64,000 bases of DNA from Pycnococcus provasolii (Eukaryota; Chlorophyta; Pseudoscourfieldiophyceae; Pseudoscourfieldiales), in the NCBI GenBank assembly GCA_049487715.1, contig CP150547.1, forward strand, positions 930,001-994,000, given 5' to 3'. A program made the translations under genes and the position numbers. Below, in pieces: positions 47,792 to 57,780 of this stretch. The notes beneath the pieces were generated by a model, which was not told where the DNA came from, made no database searches, and saw only the letters and a program-made list of their open reading frames with translations. Within the stretch, counting starts at the first letter, position 1. Each line of letters begins with the position of its first letter.

Positions 47792-48751
47792 TCAGTCCAT
47801 CTCCAAGTCATCCTCCTCGACGACTTCTCCGATGGAGTTCCAACCACGCCCATCCGCCTTCTTGAGCTTGATTTCAATTTTCGGCTGCAGGATGTCCACG
47901 AGGCACGTGTCGATGTCAACCGGACCGGCGAGCACGATGGTTCGCTTGAAGTCGTACTCACCCTCAAAGTGAACGTGAAAGCTGAGAACGTACTCCGGCT
48001 CACCGCCGCCGTCTGACGGCCTCCGCCGCAGCGTGAACGAGCACTTGGTCGGGTCGGCGAGCTTGGCGTAGATGTTGAACGACACGGTGGCGCCCTGCTG
48101 GAAGAAGTCTGAGCGACATTCTCTCTTCTGCGCCATTGTCTCGTCCTTGGTTGAGAACTCGTGTCTTCCTGTACAGCACCCCTTGATGTTCAGGAAGTCG
48201 CCAAAGTCAGTCACCTTCACCTTGTTGCAGCACGACCAGAACTTGAGACCCTCGTGGAAGACGGGCGTTCCAGTGTGGTAGACGCACACGCTCGCCTCGT
48301 ACGTGCTTGGCCCTGCGAAGCACACCTCGCATCCGTTGTGAGAGCACTTCGTACCCAGCGGGATGTCAGTTTCCGAAGCACCCGGGCTTGCGATCTGCTC
48401 CGCCTTTTTCGCCGCCGCCCTCTCGAGCGCCTGCTGCGCAGATGGCGAGACGGTGACTTTGAGTTCTTTCGGCGTCGTCATTTCGGAGATGGCTAACGAC
48501 GCCGCGAGCCTGTTTTCCTCGGAAGCGGTGGACTCAGAAGCGGCATCGGAAGATACTCTCTTGAGAACATCCGCGATGGTTCGCGACGCCAACGACTCCT
48601 CCTCCCCTTCGAAGTACGACGGCTGCGTTTTCTTCAGGTACGTGAGCATGGAGTCCAGGAGCAGGTCGACGCGCGACTCGTGTTTATCGAGCAGCGACGC
48701 GATCGCGCCGTCGTGTGCGCCGCGGTGCGGGTTCGCCGAGTCCGACGCCAT
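47792..48751 (-). CDS. CHORD-CS domain protein
   Basis: From ATG 48751 the product is 319 residues. The N-terminal helical segment (about 1-125) is charged. One CHORD zinc domain (about 135-195) keeps the Cys/His pattern (CSHNGCEVCF, ASVCVYHTGTPVFHEG, FWSCCNKVKVTDFGDFLNIKGC, TGRH). A CS domain (about 215-310) follows, with FQQGATVSFNIYAKLADP and KIEIKLKKADGRGWNSI. CHORD-CS proteins act with HSP90 and SGT1. Animal CHORDC1 and plant RAR1 have two CHORDs; here one is replaced by a non-Cys helical region. The role is inferred as HSP90 co-chaperone. Confidence 0.85.
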   Translation of the reverse strand: MASDSANPHRGAHDGAIASLLDKHESRVDLLLDSMLTYLKKTQPSYFEGEEESLASRTIADVLKRVSSDAASESTASEENRLAASLAISEMTTPKELKVTVSPSAQQALERAAAKKAEQIASPGASETDIPLGTKCSHNGCEVCFAGPSTYEASVCVYHTGTPVFHEGLKFWSCCNKVKVTDFGDFLNIKGCCTGRHEFSTKDETMAQKRECRSDFFQQGATVSFNIYAKLADPTKCSFTLRRRPSDGGGEPEYVLSFHVHFEGEYDFKRTIVLAGPVDIDTCLVDILQPKIEIKLKKADGRGWNSIGEVVEEDDLEMD

Positions 48752-49749
48752 ACCACTCCGGCCACTCCGCGACAAACGCAAAAAACGACTGACGCTTTGA
48801 GAACGCACCCACCAGACACCAGAGGCGGCGGAGGAGGGCGGCGCGAATTGGGGGTTCGTTCGAGGCAAGATGCGATTTTATTCATTCGGGGTTGCCTCCA
48901 GCCTCGAGAGGAAGTGCAGTTGTCCGTTGATGACTTGATGGGTGGTTGACTGCAGTTGCATCGACTCATCAAATTACATACCGGCCCTTGCATGCGGGCA
49001 TGAGGTCGGTGGCTCGGTGCCACTGGCCGGAGTGAGGTTGTTAACAACAGTTTGGCATTTGGCATTACAGTAAAAAGTACTGTTGGAAATTGAATTTCCA
49101 ACGTCGTCTTGCACCGCCTTTCGAAGCTCATTCACTATTTCACTTCACTCACGAGTCTTCAGTCTTCAGCGCGAACAAAAGGAGGTCGGACATCGGAACA
49201 GATTGGTCGGAACTCAATTAAGGAACTCGGAACTCGGAAGAGGACGGAAGAGGACAGAAGAGGACGGAAGGAGACGTATGTACAGTATTGTCTTGAACGC
49301 CTGTCTTGAACGTGAGACTTCAGTCAGGGTACTCCCGCGGCTTTCCTCAATTCCTCCTCCTCCTCCTCCTCCTCCTCCTTGTGAGCACCTTGTGAGAGGT
49401 GACAAGAGCTCCTTGCAGCCTTGTGAGAGGTTCGGTCAAGAGTTTGCAAAGTCAGACTGGTTCTTCCAAGGCAGTACTCGCGCCCACGCCTTTGTCAGTC
49501 GCCGTAAGTGGACGCCGTCTCAAGCGGCCTCCTCAACTCTCACTCGTGAGAGCCGCGTGCGTTTGTGCGTTTGTGCGTTTGTACACGTCGCGTTTGTGCT
49601 CTCGCCTGCGTGTGTGTCCTCTCGCGCTGTTTCTGTATCTGTGAAGACTTTACATTCACAGACTCATCCGGCCTTGGCGCGCTTTCGTGCTTTTAAGGTA
49701 CTGGCCGGCCGTAAACGGTTAACCTCTCGTTGTTAAGTCACAAAGAACA
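48752..49749. other. Long divergent intergenic region
   Basis: About 1 kb between the CHORD-CS and kinase starts. It contains GGAAGAGGAC tandem units (49237-49268), a (CCT)n run (49352-49380), a repeated CTTGTGAGAGGT unit (49389 and 49420) and TGCGTTTGTGCGTTTG units (49558-49580). Frames are not coding-like. Probably promoter and 5' UTR. Confidence 0.5.
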
Positions 49750-51474
49750 ATGAATAGGTACAAGGTCACAAAGCAGCTCGGCGACGGCACGTATGGCTCC
49801 GTGTGGAAGGCGACGAACCGCCAGACGAACGAAGTCGTGGCGATCAAGAAGATGAAGCGGAAGTTCTACAGCTGGGAGGAGTGTATGGCACTGCGCGAGG
49901 TGAAGTCTCTTCGCAAGCTCAACCACCCGAACATCGTCAAGCTCAAGGAGGTGATCCGCGAGAACGACGAGCTGTACTTCGTCTTCGAGTTCTTGGACCT
50001 CAACCTGTACCAGCTCATGCGAGATAGGCAAAAGTACTGGCCAGAGTCAAAGGTGCGAAATTGGATCTTCCAGATGATGACGGCACTCGCGTACATGCAC
50101 AAGCACGGCTACTTTCACAGAGATATGAAGCCAGAAAACCTGCTGGTCAGCGACGACCTCGTGAAGATCGCAGACTTTGGCTTGGCGCGCGAGATCAGGT
50201 CGAAGCCGCCGTACACAGACTACGTGTCCACGCGTTGGTACCGCGCGCCGGAGGTGCTCCTTCGGTCGCCGTACTACAACGCGCCCATCGACATGTTCGC
50301 CATGGGGTGCATCATGGCAGAGTGCTACTCGCTGCGGCCGCTCTTCCCAGGCAGCAGTGAGACGGACGAGATTTACAAAATATGCTCCGTCATGGGAACG
50401 CCGAACCACACGACGTGGCCGGAGGGCATGAAGCTCGCCGCCGCGATGAACTTCAAATTCCCGCAGTTTTCCACAACGCCGCTGAGCCAGCTCATCCCGC
50501 ACGCGTCACCTGAGGCAATCAAGCTGATGACTTCGATGTGCGCATGGGACCCGGCACAACGTCCCACCGCGGCACAGGCACTAGCATCGCCGTACTTCAT
50601 GATGGCCGTGAAGATTCCTCAGCCGCTGAGGGACCCAACCTCTCATCGCCCCCCGGTGGCTGGGCCAGCGCCGGCGCATTCACATGCATCGCAGCACTAC
50701 GGAGGGGCCAGACAACATAACTACGGTTCCAACGCCGGCGCTGCCGCATATGGTCGAACGAATGCTGCATTGCCGAGCATCATGAGAGCAGGGTTGGGAA
50801 GCGAGGCGTCTGGATCGTCGACGTACGCCATGCCTCAGCGACGTTCGAATGCGCCTGCCGCGCAAGGCGCGGCTTCGCACGCCCGAGCACCTTCACAGCA
50901 GGCGCAAGGCGCGGCTTCGCACGCCCGAGCACCTTCACACGCGTCTCAAGCAAGCAACATGGCGGCAAGGCTAGCACCGCGGCATATTGCCCCGCCGCCG
51001 GAGAACATGTTCGGCTCCTCAAGCCGACCGGCGGGCATGCCAGGCATGGGAGCGGCATACGGGCATGGTGAGCAGCGGCGTGCGCTACCGTCCATGGGCG
51101 CTTATCCAAATCCGCTCGAGCCAAGGCGCAATCCTGCACTTAACAATCTGCCCGACGCTTCGTCTCGGGCACCAGCCGCCGGTTCGCTCAAGCCGATTGA
51201 TGCCCGTGCGACGGTGCGCAACGCTCGGTATCGACCTGGCGTTGCAAGCAACCAGTACGGCGGTGGATCGGAATTCCCCTACCAAAGTGTACAACACGGC
51301 CGCAGAGCAGGTGGGCAGTTGCCAAATCTAGGTGCGGCCAACGGCGGCAATGCTGGCGGTGCGTATGGGGAAATGCCGCGTATGGGTGCGCAAGGCATGC
51401 AGGGCGGACGCATCGGCGTGGGCATGGGAGGAGGCGGAGGAAGCGGCGCACCCCAGTACGGTAGACGGCGGTAG
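49750..51474 (+). CDS. MAK/ICK/LF4-type ciliary protein kinase
   Basis: 574 residues. The kinase domain is 1-285: P-loop GDGTYGSV (11-18), catalytic Lys33, HRD at 123-125, DFG at 142-144 and activation motif Thr156-Asp157-Tyr158. CDK-like landmarks include [35 protein letters not shown] with this context identifies the RCK family (MAK, ICK, Chlamydomonas LF4), which limits flagellar length and regulates intraflagellar transport turnaround; it is activated by dual phosphorylation, with CDK20/LF2-type kinases acting on the Thr. The C-terminal 290 residues are disordered, with [11 protein letters not shown] repeats and a Gly-rich end. Confidence 0.95.
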   Translation: MNRYKVTKQLGDGTYGSVWKATNRQTNEVVAIKKMKRKFYSWEECMALREVKSLRKLNHPNIVKLKEVIRENDELYFVFEFLDLNLYQLMRDRQKYWPESKVRNWIFQMMTALAYMHKHGYFHRDMKPENLLVSDDLVKIADFGLAREIRSKPPYTDYVSTRWYRAPEVLLRSPYYNAPIDMFAMGCIMAECYSLRPLFPGSSETDEIYKICSVMGTPNHTTWPEGMKLAAAMNFKFPQFSTTPLSQLIPHASPEAIKLMTSMCAWDPAQRPTAAQALASPYFMMAVKIPQPLRDPTSHRPPVAGPAPAHSHASQHYGGARQHNYGSNAGAAAYGRTNAALPSIMRAGLGSEASGSSTYAMPQRRSNAPAAQGAASHARAPSQQAQGAASHARAPSHASQASNMAARLAPRHIAPPPENMFGSSSRPAGMPGMGAAYGHGEQRRALPSMGAYPNPLEPRRNPALNNLPDASSRAPAAGSLKPIDARATVRNARYRPGVASNQYGGGSEFPYQSVQHGRRAGGQLPNLGAANGGNAGGAYGEMPRMGAQGMQGGRIGVGMGGGGGSGAPQYGRRR

Positions 51475-51666
51475 TAAGACATGCTCCTATTTATTTAGAA
51501 CCTAAGATCGCTCATTCAGTAAAGTAATAGAGTTTTACTTCGTCCAACGCCCGTCCATACAAACGTGCTGCCTGAATGGCGCTGCTGAATAGGCTGAATG
51601 GTGGTGAATGGTGTGAATGGACGACCGTTGGAAAAGTAAAGTACACTCCGTTACTGAATGTGATGT

Positions 51667-52925
51667 TTACATACGCTCGTCGTCAAAGTGCTCACGCGCC
51701 CAAGTTGGCGCCCTTGCAGTTTCCGCTGGAGCATCGCCAACCGGAGCATCGTCCCACATTTCCTTCGTGAGTCCACGGCGTAGGATCATGGCAGCCTTTG
51801 GACGCCCTACCCCTCTGACTGTATATTCTGCAACGAGTGTCTCGAAGAGCTCGTCGTCGAGCTCAGGGGCCTCAGAGAGTGCATTACGTCGACGAGCCGA
51901 TGCTAGCAGCAATGCCATGGCAGCGGCTGCCGACACGTTGAAGCTTTCTACCATTCCTGGCTTGGGCAACGACACGCGATGCGTACACACCGCCTGAGCC
52001 TCCTTCGTCAGCCCACCTCTTTCATTCCCAAACCACAACGCGACGGGCTTTGTCCAGTCGATCGGCGACGTGTTGGCGTCGTCGTGCTCCTGTAAGTCGG
52101 CGATTCCTCCTGTGAGCGTGTGTGCGTCAACGAGTGGCACGCCCGTCGGATCGAGTGCAAGTAGCTGCGTACACCCGTTCGCTCTGAGGTCGCGTGCGCA
52201 TGCTTCTGCGTCGTCGTAGAATCTCCGTGCAATCCACTTCCAAGCTCCGCGCGTGCATTTCCTGGCATCCACGCGAGGCGGCGCTTTCGTGGTGAACGAC
52301 GGCTGCCAGTCGCTTGGCAGCGTCGACCCGCTCTCCGCAGGCGCCGCTCCGTGGAACCTTGGTGTCGATTGTGTGAATCCGAACCTTGGCGGAGTACTGA
52401 CGATGTACGCCTGCCCGAGCCCGAGCCCTTCGGCGGTTCTCAACGCCGCGTTGATGTTTCCCATGTCTGTTAGTCCCTCGAATACCGGTACTGTTTTTAT
52501 TTGGTGTGTTAGGTTGTTAGTGACTGTTGTTTATCTGCCACGAATGTATTAGAGGTAGACTTACTGCAACCAAACAGTCCTGTTGGATTAAGTGCGTTAA
52601 GTTGTTAGTGACTGTTGTTTATCTGCCACAGACGCGTAGATGTCAACTTACGTTCTCGCGCCACCTCACGCAGCCGGCTTTGTCTCGCATCAGTCAACGT
52701 GGGGTCGAGCACGTCGAGGCTCCTTCGCGCATCGATCAACCTCGACCTTCCTCCCTGCCCGTTCTTTCCGTCGGGTATGGCGACGACGCCCGGCGGGTAC
52801 GGGAAGAGAAGATGCGGCAGGCAGTGAGAGCGCGCAGCAGACGCAGACAGAGACGCGCGGGCGACGCACGGCACGCGGCGCAGGCAAAGGCGCGAGCACG
52901 GAGTCAACGACGCGCGACCGGCCAT
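51667..52925 (-). CDS. SpoU/TrmH-family RNA 2'-O-methyltransferase with 15-nt microexon
   Basis: Exons are 52925-52652, 52579-52565 and 52490-51667; the product is 370 residues. The knotted SpoU methyltransferase has motif 1 in VFEGLTDMGNINAALRTAEGLG, motif 2 in ALWFGNERGGLTKEA and motif 3 in RVSLPKPGMVESFNVSAAAAMAL. The N-terminal segment LTDARQSRLREVARER precedes the fold, as in TrmH/plant SpoU proteins that 2'-O-methylate tRNA or rRNA. Including the 15-nt exon restores RLFGCIPVFEGL, which aligns without gaps to the RxxxxxxVxEGL stretch of plant homologues as I remember them. Both introns (72 and 74 nt) have GTAAGT donors and share a 28-nt core. The targeting signal and RNA target are uncertain. 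Confidence 0.82.
52491..52651 (-). repeat. Twin homologous introns flanking a microexon
   Basis: Intron 1 (52651-52580) and intron 2 (52564-52491) each begin GTAAGT, contain the identical core TGGCAGATAAACAACAGTCA followed by CTAACAAC, and end in ACAG. The 15-nt exon between them (52579-52565) is GACTGTTTGGTTGCA on the minus strand. Confidence 0.75.
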
Positions 52926-52978
52926 GAAGGAAAGGAAACAGTCAATAGTGGATAAGACCAGGCAACCCCGAGGAATCA

Positions 52979-52997
52979 GGTTAGGGTTAGGGTTAGG
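52979..52997. repeat. Short TTAGGG tract upstream of SpoU gene
   Basis: Three TTAGGG units lie 54 nt upstream of the methyltransferase start codon, in the 118-nt spacer before the next gene's stop. Confidence 0.85.
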
Positions 52998-53043
52998 ACT
53001 GGGCCGGGCCTGGTCGCTTGTGTTACAAATGGCTGTGTTAAGA

Positions 53044-55902
53044 TTAGTGCTTCTCCGCAACCGCGGGCACGGGTGCGGGCGTTCCAGGACGCATGTCGTC
53101 CACCGTGTACTGCTTCACGTACATACGCGCGTGCTTCGTCATCAGAGTCAGGCTGGACGTTCGACTGCCCCCGAAGTCTGAAGGGGGCGCTTGCAAGGCT
53201 AGCATGTTGCCACCCGAGCCTTCGTACTGAACTCGTTTCGTCTTCAGAACTTGCTCTTTCACAGCCAACTCCTCAGGATCCTCGGGTGGTGGTGGCGGGG
53301 CCGAAGCGGACCCAGCCTCCAGCATATTAACTTCATTCCGAGCCTTTCGGGCCAGGCGGGCACGGCGAGCGTCACCGCGCTTCACATGCGCTCGATACTG
53401 TGCGAACTTAACCACCGCGAAGGAGGTGGATCCGATCAGTATCGCGGCACCACCAATTGTGCCCAGACTGATCCAAAGCGCCATGAAGTCGAACGAGTCA
53501 CGCTTTGGCGGAGGTGGCGGGTCGTTTGGCGCACACATCACGTTGATCGAGTGGACTGTGACCGGAGCGCTAGGTCCCACAGCTCGAGGATCCATGCCTT
53601 CCTCCCGCATCAGCGTTAAGAGCGTTCCGGCATCCACCTCGCTGCGGATCGCCGCGCGAACGGACCTGGCGTCGGCGGGTGATTTCATCCACGAGTTGCG
53701 CCCAATCAGAACAATCATGTTGGTGGACCATTTCCATGGCACCTCGAAGTCCGGCGGTTGAGGGGGGAAAGTTGGTAGAGGTGGCGATGGACTTGGCGGC
53801 GGCGGTGGGCTTGGGGGGGGCGGCGGTGGAGGGTTTGGTGGCGGTGGACTCGGTGGCGGTGGAGGTGGTGGTGGGCTGTCCGGCGGAGGCGGAGGCCCTG
53901 GTGGCATCAACGGCGGTGTGGGCGGCGGTATTGTTGTTTCTTCCGCTGGCGGCGCATCACCGGCAGGCGGCGCATCGTCGGCTGGCGGCGCATCACCGGC
54001 TGGCGGCGCGTCGTCGGCTGGCGGCGCATCGTCGGCTGGCGGCACATCACCGGCTGGCGGCGCATCGGCCGGAGTGTCTTGCTGCAAAGAGCGCCGGCGC
54101 GCGCCATTGTCGCACCTAATGTCAAAATATCTTTCGGACCTTCTGTCTTGACTTTCCACACGAAGTATGGCGTTCATGTCCTCTGTAGCATTTGACACGG
54201 ATCGCACGTCTTTGGCAAAGACGACCATCACGACAACAGCGCCGCCATCTGTTCCGTTAGGCAACACCACGGTCTCCTGCCAAATTCGTGAACCTGATGT
54301 GCCGATTTGTGCGTCATTGAGTGCCGATGCCACCGAATCGCCGAGCACTGCATCTGGCCCGGCTGCCCGCGTTGCCGTTCCACTCGCATTGGCTAGCGCT
54401 GCACTGGCGTTGATCGCCCTGAGCGACATCGCTGCCGCCCCCGTCGGGGTAAAGGGAACCGTTGTCGGTAGCCCAGGATTGCCATATCGTATAAAGACGA
54501 TAAACGCCGTTTCATTTGTGACGTTCGCAGAAGCGCATCCGATCGGCACGACAGGAGCATTTTCATGCGCCACGACAGGAGGAGTTGGAGGAGGCGGGGA
54601 AGGAGGAGGTAGCCTGTTAAGGCTGAGTTCGTACGCCACGTCATCGAGACGCGCGCTCGTTAACTTCGAAATCCCTCCGAATTGAACGGCGAATGGCGCG
54701 TGGCCGGGCGACAAGCCCTTCATGGCGATCTTTCCAAACGTGCTGAGGAGTTGTCCGACCGCGGCGCTGTTTGGCTGATTTTCGTAAGCCATGCCAAATC
54801 CATTCAGATTGTATCCACCAATCGTCATGTTTATTTCCACGGCGTACTGCTCTTCCTTCTGCACAATCTTTCGCGTTGGATCGTAGCAAAGAAATGGCGG
54901 CGGCGGCGGGGGTCGCTGCCCGCCGAAGGGGGGAGTCGACACCATGAAAAAGGGCGTGGGAGGTTGCGGGCTCGGTGGCGGCGGCGGGCTCGGCGGCGGA
55001 GGTGCGATGAATGGCGGTGGCGGAGGCATGCCCGAGTATCCGATGGCAGGATTTTGCTTGTCTCCAACGAGGCTGAGATCCGCGGCGGCCTCGACATACG
55101 GCGTGGTCGCGTTGAATGTCGTGTTGTCACCAAAGCGCGCTCGCGCGCCAGTGAGTGCGACGACGTCGTCGGCGCGTCCGACAACACCGGGGTAGTTGCC
55201 AGCCTCGTTTGCATCAAACTTGCAGGCGTTGCACCTCAGGCTTGCACCCTGCTCGACGGCGACGGCGGCACCCCCTAGCTTGGCGAAATTTTTCCGAAAG
55301 ACACAGCGCGTACAACCCACCTCGACGCCGCTTCCCGTTGCCTTGATCGCACCGCCGACGGTGTCCGTGGCAAATCCTTCGAACGCGACGTCGAACAGGT
55401 TGATCATAACCTTCTCCGCGTCTTTATTGACTGGCTGACGTACGGTGAGCGCGCGGTAGCTGACGCCGTTTTCCACCACTGGCGCTGGAACGTTTTGCCC
55501 AGGAGCTGCGTCGAGCGCAGCGTTGTATATAGTCGAGCGTAGAACGCATGGCGTGTACAGCGACGCATTATATGGCTGCGTCGCAAACTCCTTCACGTTC
55601 GTGTCGTTCCACCGTCTCGGAAACGGCTTGCGGCACGCGCCGACGAGCCTGGTTGACTTCTCTGTGATTTGCAGTCGGCCAGGCTCGATGAGGTACACCG
55701 GCTGCGTGAGGTATACCGTGTGCACGCCTCTGCTTCTGAGTCCGTCTGCGAGCGCCTGTACATCGTTCGCGATTATGGTACCGTACGGCAGGTTGTCGCT
55801 GTCTGGCAGGAACTTGAGCGCGGGGTTCGCCCTGGCGACGTGTTCCGACGGCCCGAGCAGCAGGCTGAGCAGCAGCGGGAGCACGCAGGAGTGCAGCAAC
55901 AT
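53044..55902 (-). CDS. Hydroxyproline-rich cell-surface protein with beta-helix domain
   Basis: 952 residues. A signal peptide (MLLHSCVLPLLLSLLLG) leads into a right-handed beta-helix-like region (about 80-270) with GGAI-type turns and paired Cys (CTRCVFRKN, CNACKFDAN). Pro-rich segments follow (PPSPPPPPSPQPPTP at about 300, a second near 435), then a beta-rich region, a DAPPADDAPPAGD array (54-bp-type DNA repeats, 53938-54068) and a long SPPPPP block (about 665-720). A juxtamembrane domain, one transmembrane helix (LWISLGTIGGAAILIGSTSFAVV) and a roughly 90-residue cytoplasmic tail complete it. The design resembles volvocine pherophorin-type or other green-algal wall glycoproteins, but anchored to the plasma membrane. 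Function in wall or adhesion is inferred. Confidence 0.8.
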   Translation of the reverse strand: MLLHSCVLPLLLSLLLGPSEHVARANPALKFLPDSDNLPYGTIIANDVQALADGLRSRGVHTVYLTQPVYLIEPGRLQITEKSTRLVGACRKPFPRRWNDTNVKEFATQPYNASLYTPCVLRSTIYNAALDAAPGQNVPAPVVENGVSYRALTVRQPVNKDAEKVMINLFDVAFEGFATDTVGGAIKATGSGVEVGCTRCVFRKNFAKLGGAAVAVEQGASLRCNACKFDANEAGNYPGVVGRADDVVALTGARARFGDNTTFNATTPYVEAAADLSLVGDKQNPAIGYSGMPPPPPFIAPPPPSPPPPPSPQPPTPFFMVSTPPFGGQRPPPPPPFLCYDPTRKIVQKEEQYAVEINMTIGGYNLNGFGMAYENQPNSAAVGQLLSTFGKIAMKGLSPGHAPFAVQFGGISKLTSARLDDVAYELSLNRLPPPSPPPPTPPVVAHENAPVVPIGCASANVTNETAFIVFIRYGNPGLPTTVPFTPTGAAAMSLRAINASAALANASGTATRAAGPDAVLGDSVASALNDAQIGTSGSRIWQETVVLPNGTDGGAVVVMVVFAKDVRSVSNATEDMNAILRVESQDRRSERYFDIRCDNGARRRSLQQDTPADAPPAGDVPPADDAPPADDAPPAGDAPPADDAPPAGDAPPAEETTIPPPTPPLMPPGPPPPPDSPPPPPPPPSPPPPNPPPPPPPSPPPPPSPSPPLPTFPPQPPDFEVPWKWSTNMIVLIGRNSWMKSPADARSVRAAIRSEVDAGTLLTLMREEGMDPRAVGPSAPVTVHSINVMCAPNDPPPPPKRDSFDFMALWISLGTIGGAAILIGSTSFAVVKFAQYRAHVKRGDARRARLARKARNEVNMLEAGSASAPPPPPEDPEELAVKEQVLKTKRVQYEGSGGNMLALQAPPSDFGGSRTSSLTLMTKHARMYVKQYTVDDMRPGTPAPVPAVAEKH

Positions 55903-57780
55903 GGCAAGCGTAGTTCAGACGGCTTCACGCAACCTTCTTAAGGCTCCACACCAACCAACGTTAAGACACCGGTCACCTTCCGGAACGGAACGTGGAGTGG
56001 CGAAATGCCGCGGCCGCAGGAGACACGTGAGAAGAATGAAGAGTTCGAAATGGTAGATGGCGAAGTTCGGGGTTGGCCGCGGACCTGGTAAGTAGTACAG
56101 CACAGCACCCGATGAACGGCGGCCTCTCGCAAGAGCACCGCCTTCGCAAGTCGCAACACCTCCTCGCAAGTCGCAACTCCAGGGAGGAGCTAACCTTACG
56201 ATAGCTCGTCGGGAAGACGTGTATGTACGGGTACACGCATAGAAAGCTTTGCGCCTGGAGGACGGTCCTCCAGGCCTCCAGGCGTGTGGTTGATTGAGCC
56301 TCAAGAAGCTGGACTCCAGTCCAGGGTAATAAAAAAAAGAAAAGAAAAGACGTGAACGAGTGATTTTAAAAGGTAGACGTTCATTTATTACTATTACTAC
56401 AGTAGGTATCTTAGCCGACGTCAGTCACGTCGTACCTACCTTACACCACTGTATGTCGTGGTGCCATGCAGCTCCCTTGAACTTGTCTTGCACGTCTGTG
56501 TCCTGCTCCGGCTGCTCGCCCAGTCGCCCTTCGCGACGGCGCTCCCCTCAAAAGGGCGAGAAAACGCCCTCAGCGTCAGCAATGGTTATACATACGGGTA
56601 CCGGCAAGTATTAATACTAGGAAGGGGGTGCGGAAAGTCCGGCCTCCACGGAAAGTCCGGCCTCTCCCCCTGATGGACAAATTTCCCCGTGTTAACGGGA
56701 ATTCGAGAAAATGGACCTGGAAAATGGCGAAAATCGCTAATACCCTGAAAAGAGAGTTTTGATCAGATCCCGACCAAATCTATGGTTATATGGCCATTAT
56801 GAACACCATCGATAACTGCTCCGTTTCAGGTCAGATAAAGACGAGGTTTCTCGCTGGTGGTTGCTCTATGTATGCTCTACAACTGCCCATCAACGGAGGT
56901 GATAAAACGCACGCACACAACCAGCGCCAGCGCCATTAAGTTTTGCCTACTTATAACCGGAAAACCCGTTGTGGGGGAGTTTGATCGGGGAAACACATCG
57001 GCAACCTCCTGGCATACCTCTCCTCATCACGGGGAAATTTGTCCATCGATGGGGGAAGAGGCCGGACTTTCCGTGAGGCCGGACTTTCCGCACCCCCCCT
57101 TCCTACCGGGTACTTTTTACCGTAGATAAAACTATATCACGCGCAAAGAAAGAAAGAGGAAAGTGCAAAGAAAATGATGAGATGAAAGGAGATGGAATGG
57201 AGGGAAACGATCGAGTTGTTGATCCTACTGTACATACAGATTGTACATAGCATAGTCTAGCTTGTATGTGGTATGATGGGGATACATAGTACTACCAGTG
57301 CCTTGCATGTGTGTGTAACATACCGCCTTGTACCGCTGTTCTTGTACTACGATAGGGTAGACTGCGTTGCATCACTGCTGTGCAAACCAGTGTTGCGAAC
57401 ACACCCTGCAAGCTGTGCTGGCAGCTTTTTGTCGTGGTACCACAGCAGGTACCCTAAAGGGTACCTTGGCAACCTCGTCTTGGCTTCGTTGCCATCACCA
57501 GTTGTCCCCATCAGCAGTCTTTGCGCACTCGTCGGTCGGCGTGATCAGGTCCCTCGTCGAGCTGCGAAGAGCGACGAGGCAACGCAACGCAAGGCGGACA
57601 TACGCACGGCTCGGGACGCTTAAGCCTACAGTGGTTGGTGTTGCACGCACCTCTGCGCCGTGTGTGTTCGCTCGCGCACGTGACACGTGACACTTGGAGT
57701 GAACTCTCCCAGGTTTACACAAAAAAAGAATAAAACAAGATTCAAAGTGAGAGAGAAAGAATCAAAAAACTCTTTTACCT
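55903..57780. other. Long divergent intergenic region containing a MITE-like element
   Basis: 1.9 kb between two large cell-surface protein genes. No convincing gene. It includes the 489-bp inverted-repeat element (56617-57105), CCTCCAGG repeats near 56262-56284 and the near-palindrome AGGTACCCTAAAGGGTACCT (57448-57467). Confidence 0.55.
56617..57105. mobile_element. MITE-like element with ~75-nt terminal inverted repeats
   Basis: The left terminus (56617-56695) and the inverted right terminus (57027-57105) share TAGGAAGGGGG-TGCGGAAAGTCCGGCCTC, then a second CGGAAAGTCCGGCCTCT, then GATGGACAAATTTCCCCGTG. Each terminus therefore contains two direct copies of CGGAAAGTCCGGCCTC. The 330-nt interior is AT-rich and encodes nothing. 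Size and structure fit a non-autonomous DNA transposon (MITE). The target duplication is unclear: TAG/CTA borders are seen. Confidence 0.65.

Noticed and set aside
53938-54068. CRISPR-like direct repeats
   Set aside because: In-frame GGCGGCGCATC repeats encoding APPADD/APPAGD within a protein; no unique spacers.
56360-56614. 84-residue plus-strand frame
   Set aside because: No coding character, and it abuts the MITE-like element.
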